6,301 bases of DNA from Chloroflexota bacterium (GTDB lineage: Bacteria; Chloroflexota; Anaerolineae; Anaerolineales; UBA4823): the NCBI GenBank assembly GCA_023395675.1, contig JAEWYL010000184.1, forward strand, positions 1-6,301, written 5' to 3'. Below are positions 4,641-6,301 of this stretch, piece by piece (the stretch's first letter is position 1; every line of letters begins with the position of its first letter). The translations under genes were made by a program, and so were the position numbers. The notes under the pieces were generated by a model. It was not told the DNA's origin. It was given only the letters and a program-made list of their open reading frames with translations, and did no database searches.

Positions 4641-6301
4641 ATGGCGACCCAGTATATAGGTGAAAGTGTAAAGCGTGTGGAAGACCCCCGCCTGATCTCG
4701 GGCGAGGGGAAATACCTGGACGATATCCAGCTCCCAGGGATGGTGGCTGCCGCCATCCTGCGCAGCCCGTACGCGCACGCGCGCATCCAGCGCATTGATA
4801 CCGCAAAGGCAAAGGCCCTGCCCGGCGTGGTGGCGGTGTACACCGGGGAGGATTTTAAAGACCTGCCGGCTCTGCCCTGCGCCTGGCAGGCGGGCGGGGT
4901 GAAGAACAACGTCAACACCCCGCGCGTGCTGGAGATTGACAAAGTGACCTTCACCGGCGCCGGGGTGGCGGTGGTGGTGGCCGAGGACCGCTATATCGCC
5001 GAGGACGCCCTGGCGCTGATCGAGGTGGATTACGAGCCGCTGCCGGTGGTGGTGGACGCCGAGCGCGCCGCCGCGCCCGACGCCCCCCAGATCCACGAGA
5101 ACGCCCCGAACAATATCGTCATGGACTGGAGCTGCGGCGAAGCGGAAGCGACCGACGGCGCCCTGGCGCAGGCCGAGGTGGTGGTGCGGCAGCGGCTGGT
5201 GAACCAGCGCCTGATCCCCACCCCCATGGAGACGCGCGGCGCCATCGCCCAGTACCTGCCCTCCAGCGGCGAATTCACCCTCTGGCTGACCTCCCAGGCT
5301 CCCCACGTGCACCGGCTGCTGATGACCGCCTTTGTCTTCGGCATCCCGGAGACGAAGATGCGCGTCATTTCGCCCCAGGTGGGCGGCGGGTTCGGGACCA
5401 AGATTTTCCTCTACCCCGAATACTGCCTGGCCGCAGCCCTGGCCCAGAAGCTGGGCCGCCCGGTGAAGTGGGTGGAGACCCGCAAAGAGAACTACGTGGC
5501 GACCACCCACGGGCGGGACCATATCACCGATATCGAGATCGGCGCAAAGCGCGACGGCACCATCACCGCCCTGAAGGTCATGACTTACGCCAACCTGGGC
5601 GGGGTACTCTCCACCATCGCGCCGGGCATCCCCACCACCCTGTACGGGCGCATGCTCTCGGGGGCCTACAAGATCCCGAACATCTACTGCCGGGTGCTGG
5701 GAATGTATACCAACACCGGGATGGTGGACGCCTACCGGGGCGCGGGACGCCCCGAGGCCACCTACGTGGTCGAGCGGGCGGCGGACCTGGTGGCGCGGGA
5801 GCTGGACCTGGACCCGGTAGAGGTGCGGCGCAAGAACTTCATCCCCAAAGACGAGTTCCCCTACGACCCCGCCGGCATCCTCGCCGGGCTGAAATACGAC
5901 AGCGGCGACTACGACAAGGCCCTGGACAAAGCCCTGGAGATGCTGGATTACGCCAATTTCCGCCAGGAGCAGGCGGCGGCCCGGCGCGAGGGCCGCTACC
6001 TGGGCGTGGGTTTCTCCACCTACGTCGAGCTGTGCGGCGTGGCGCCCTCCGCCTGGATCGGGCTGCCGGGCCAGGGCTGGGGCGCGGGCCTGTGGGAGAG
6101 CGCCAACGTGCGCGTCCACCTGACCGGGAAGGTGGTGGTCACCACCGGCTCCCAATCGCACGGGCAGGGCCACGAGACCACCATGGCGCAGGTGGTGGCC
6201 GAGGAGCTGGGCGTGCCGATGGAAGACGTGATCGTGCAGCACAGCGACACCCTCGGCACCCCCTTCGGCTACGGCTCGTACGGCAGCCGCAGCGCGGCCG
6301 T
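4641..6301 (+). CDS. coxL: Form II CoxL-type molybdenum hydroxylase large subunit (cut by right edge)
   Basis: The first 553 residues of a protein that usually has about 760-800. It binds the molybdopterin-cytosine dinucleotide molybdenum cofactor and carries the active site. It starts at ATG 4641 behind GGAGG (4631-4635), one base after coxS. The N-terminal aldehyde oxidase/xanthine dehydrogenase a/b hammerhead domain spans about 20-135 (RLISGEGKYLDDI, SPYAHARI, YEPLPVVVD). Cofactor-binding segments are QVGGGFGTK (246-254) and GSQSHGQGHET (503-513). The active-site loop reads AYRGAGR (364-370). In form I CO dehydrogenase this loop is AYxCSFR, whose cysteine holds copper; here glycine 367 occupies that position. 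This marks form II, and order S-then-L also fits form II clusters. CO oxidation is therefore unlikely as the main activity, and the substrate is unknown (aldehydes, heterocycles and carboxylates occur in the family). The catalytic glutamate near the C-terminus lies outside the window. Confidence 0.93.
   Translation, partial: MATQYIGESVKRVEDPRLISGEGKYLDDIQLPGMVAAAILRSPYAHARIQRIDTAKAKALPGVVAVYTGEDFKDLPALPCAWQAGGVKNNVNTPRVLEIDKVTFTGAGVAVVVAEDRYIAEDALALIEVDYEPLPVVVDAERAAAPDAPQIHENAPNNIVMDWSCGEAEATDGALAQAEVVVRQRLVNQRLIPTPMETRGAIAQYLPSSGEFTLWLTSQAPHVHRLLMTAFVFGIPETKMRVISPQVGGGFGTKIFLYPEYCLAAALAQKLGRPVKWVETRKENYVATTHGRDHITDIEIGAKRDGTITALKVMTYANLGGVLSTIAPGIPTTLYGRMLSGAYKIPNIYCRVLGMYTNTGMVDAYRGAGRPEATYVVERAADLVARELDLDPVEVRRKNFIPKDEFPYDPAGILAGLKYDSGDYDKALDKALEMLDYANFRQEQAAARREGRYLGVGFSTYVELCGVAPSAWIGLPGQGWGAGLWESANVRVHLTGKVVVTTGSQSHGQGHETTMAQVVAEELGVPMEDVIVQHSDTLGTPFGYGSYGSRSAA

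Noticed and set aside
4299..6242. A 647-codon open frame antisense to coxS and coxL
   Set aside because: It lies opposite two clear genes with all family motifs. Long antisense frames are common in high-GC DNA, and its product is His/Gly/Arg-rich low-complexity sequence with no recognisable domain.

Overview
The window is GC-rich bacterial DNA with strong Shine-Dalgarno sites and tightly packed genes. It fits an uncultured or environmental bacterium. Chloroflexota is one plausible guess from the feel of the protein sequences, but the window holds no taxonomic marker, so this is weak.

Layout. (1) Positions 1-261, minus strand: the 5' end of an unrecognised protein gene that runs off the left edge. 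(2) 262-596: a divergent intergenic region with an operator-like inverted repeat (455-479) and a -10-like element before the next gene. (3) 597-1514, plus strand: a 305-residue protein built from two TerB-like domains, with four regularly spaced D-x6-E acidic motifs. (4) 1515-2547: about 1 kb with no convincing gene. It holds an alternating inverted-repeat cluster (1777-1994), an AT-rich sigma70-like promoter (2056-2084), and a roughly 455-nt leader with three predicted hairpins, one of them terminator-like. (5) 2548-6301, plus strand: a compact operon of coxG, a MoeA/MoCF-type molybdopterin-binding protein, coxS and coxL. coxL is cut by the right edge.

How the operon works. CoxS (two [2Fe-2S] clusters) and CoxL (molybdenum-cofactor subunit) are two subunits of a xanthine dehydrogenase-family molybdenum hydroxylase. 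The FAD subunit CoxM would be expected just beyond the right edge. The molybdopterin-binding protein probably serves cofactor maturation or insertion. CoxG is an SRPBCC protein associated with such enzymes and implicated in membrane or quinone coupling. The large subunit carries AYRGAGR in place of the AYxCSFR loop of true CO dehydrogenases, so the copper-binding cysteine is absent. This is a form II (CODH-like) enzyme whose substrate cannot be read from the sequence and is probably not CO.

The least explained parts are the long structured leader ahead of coxG, the alternating GGGCACGG/CCGTGCCC repeat cluster, and the true substrate of the form II enzyme.
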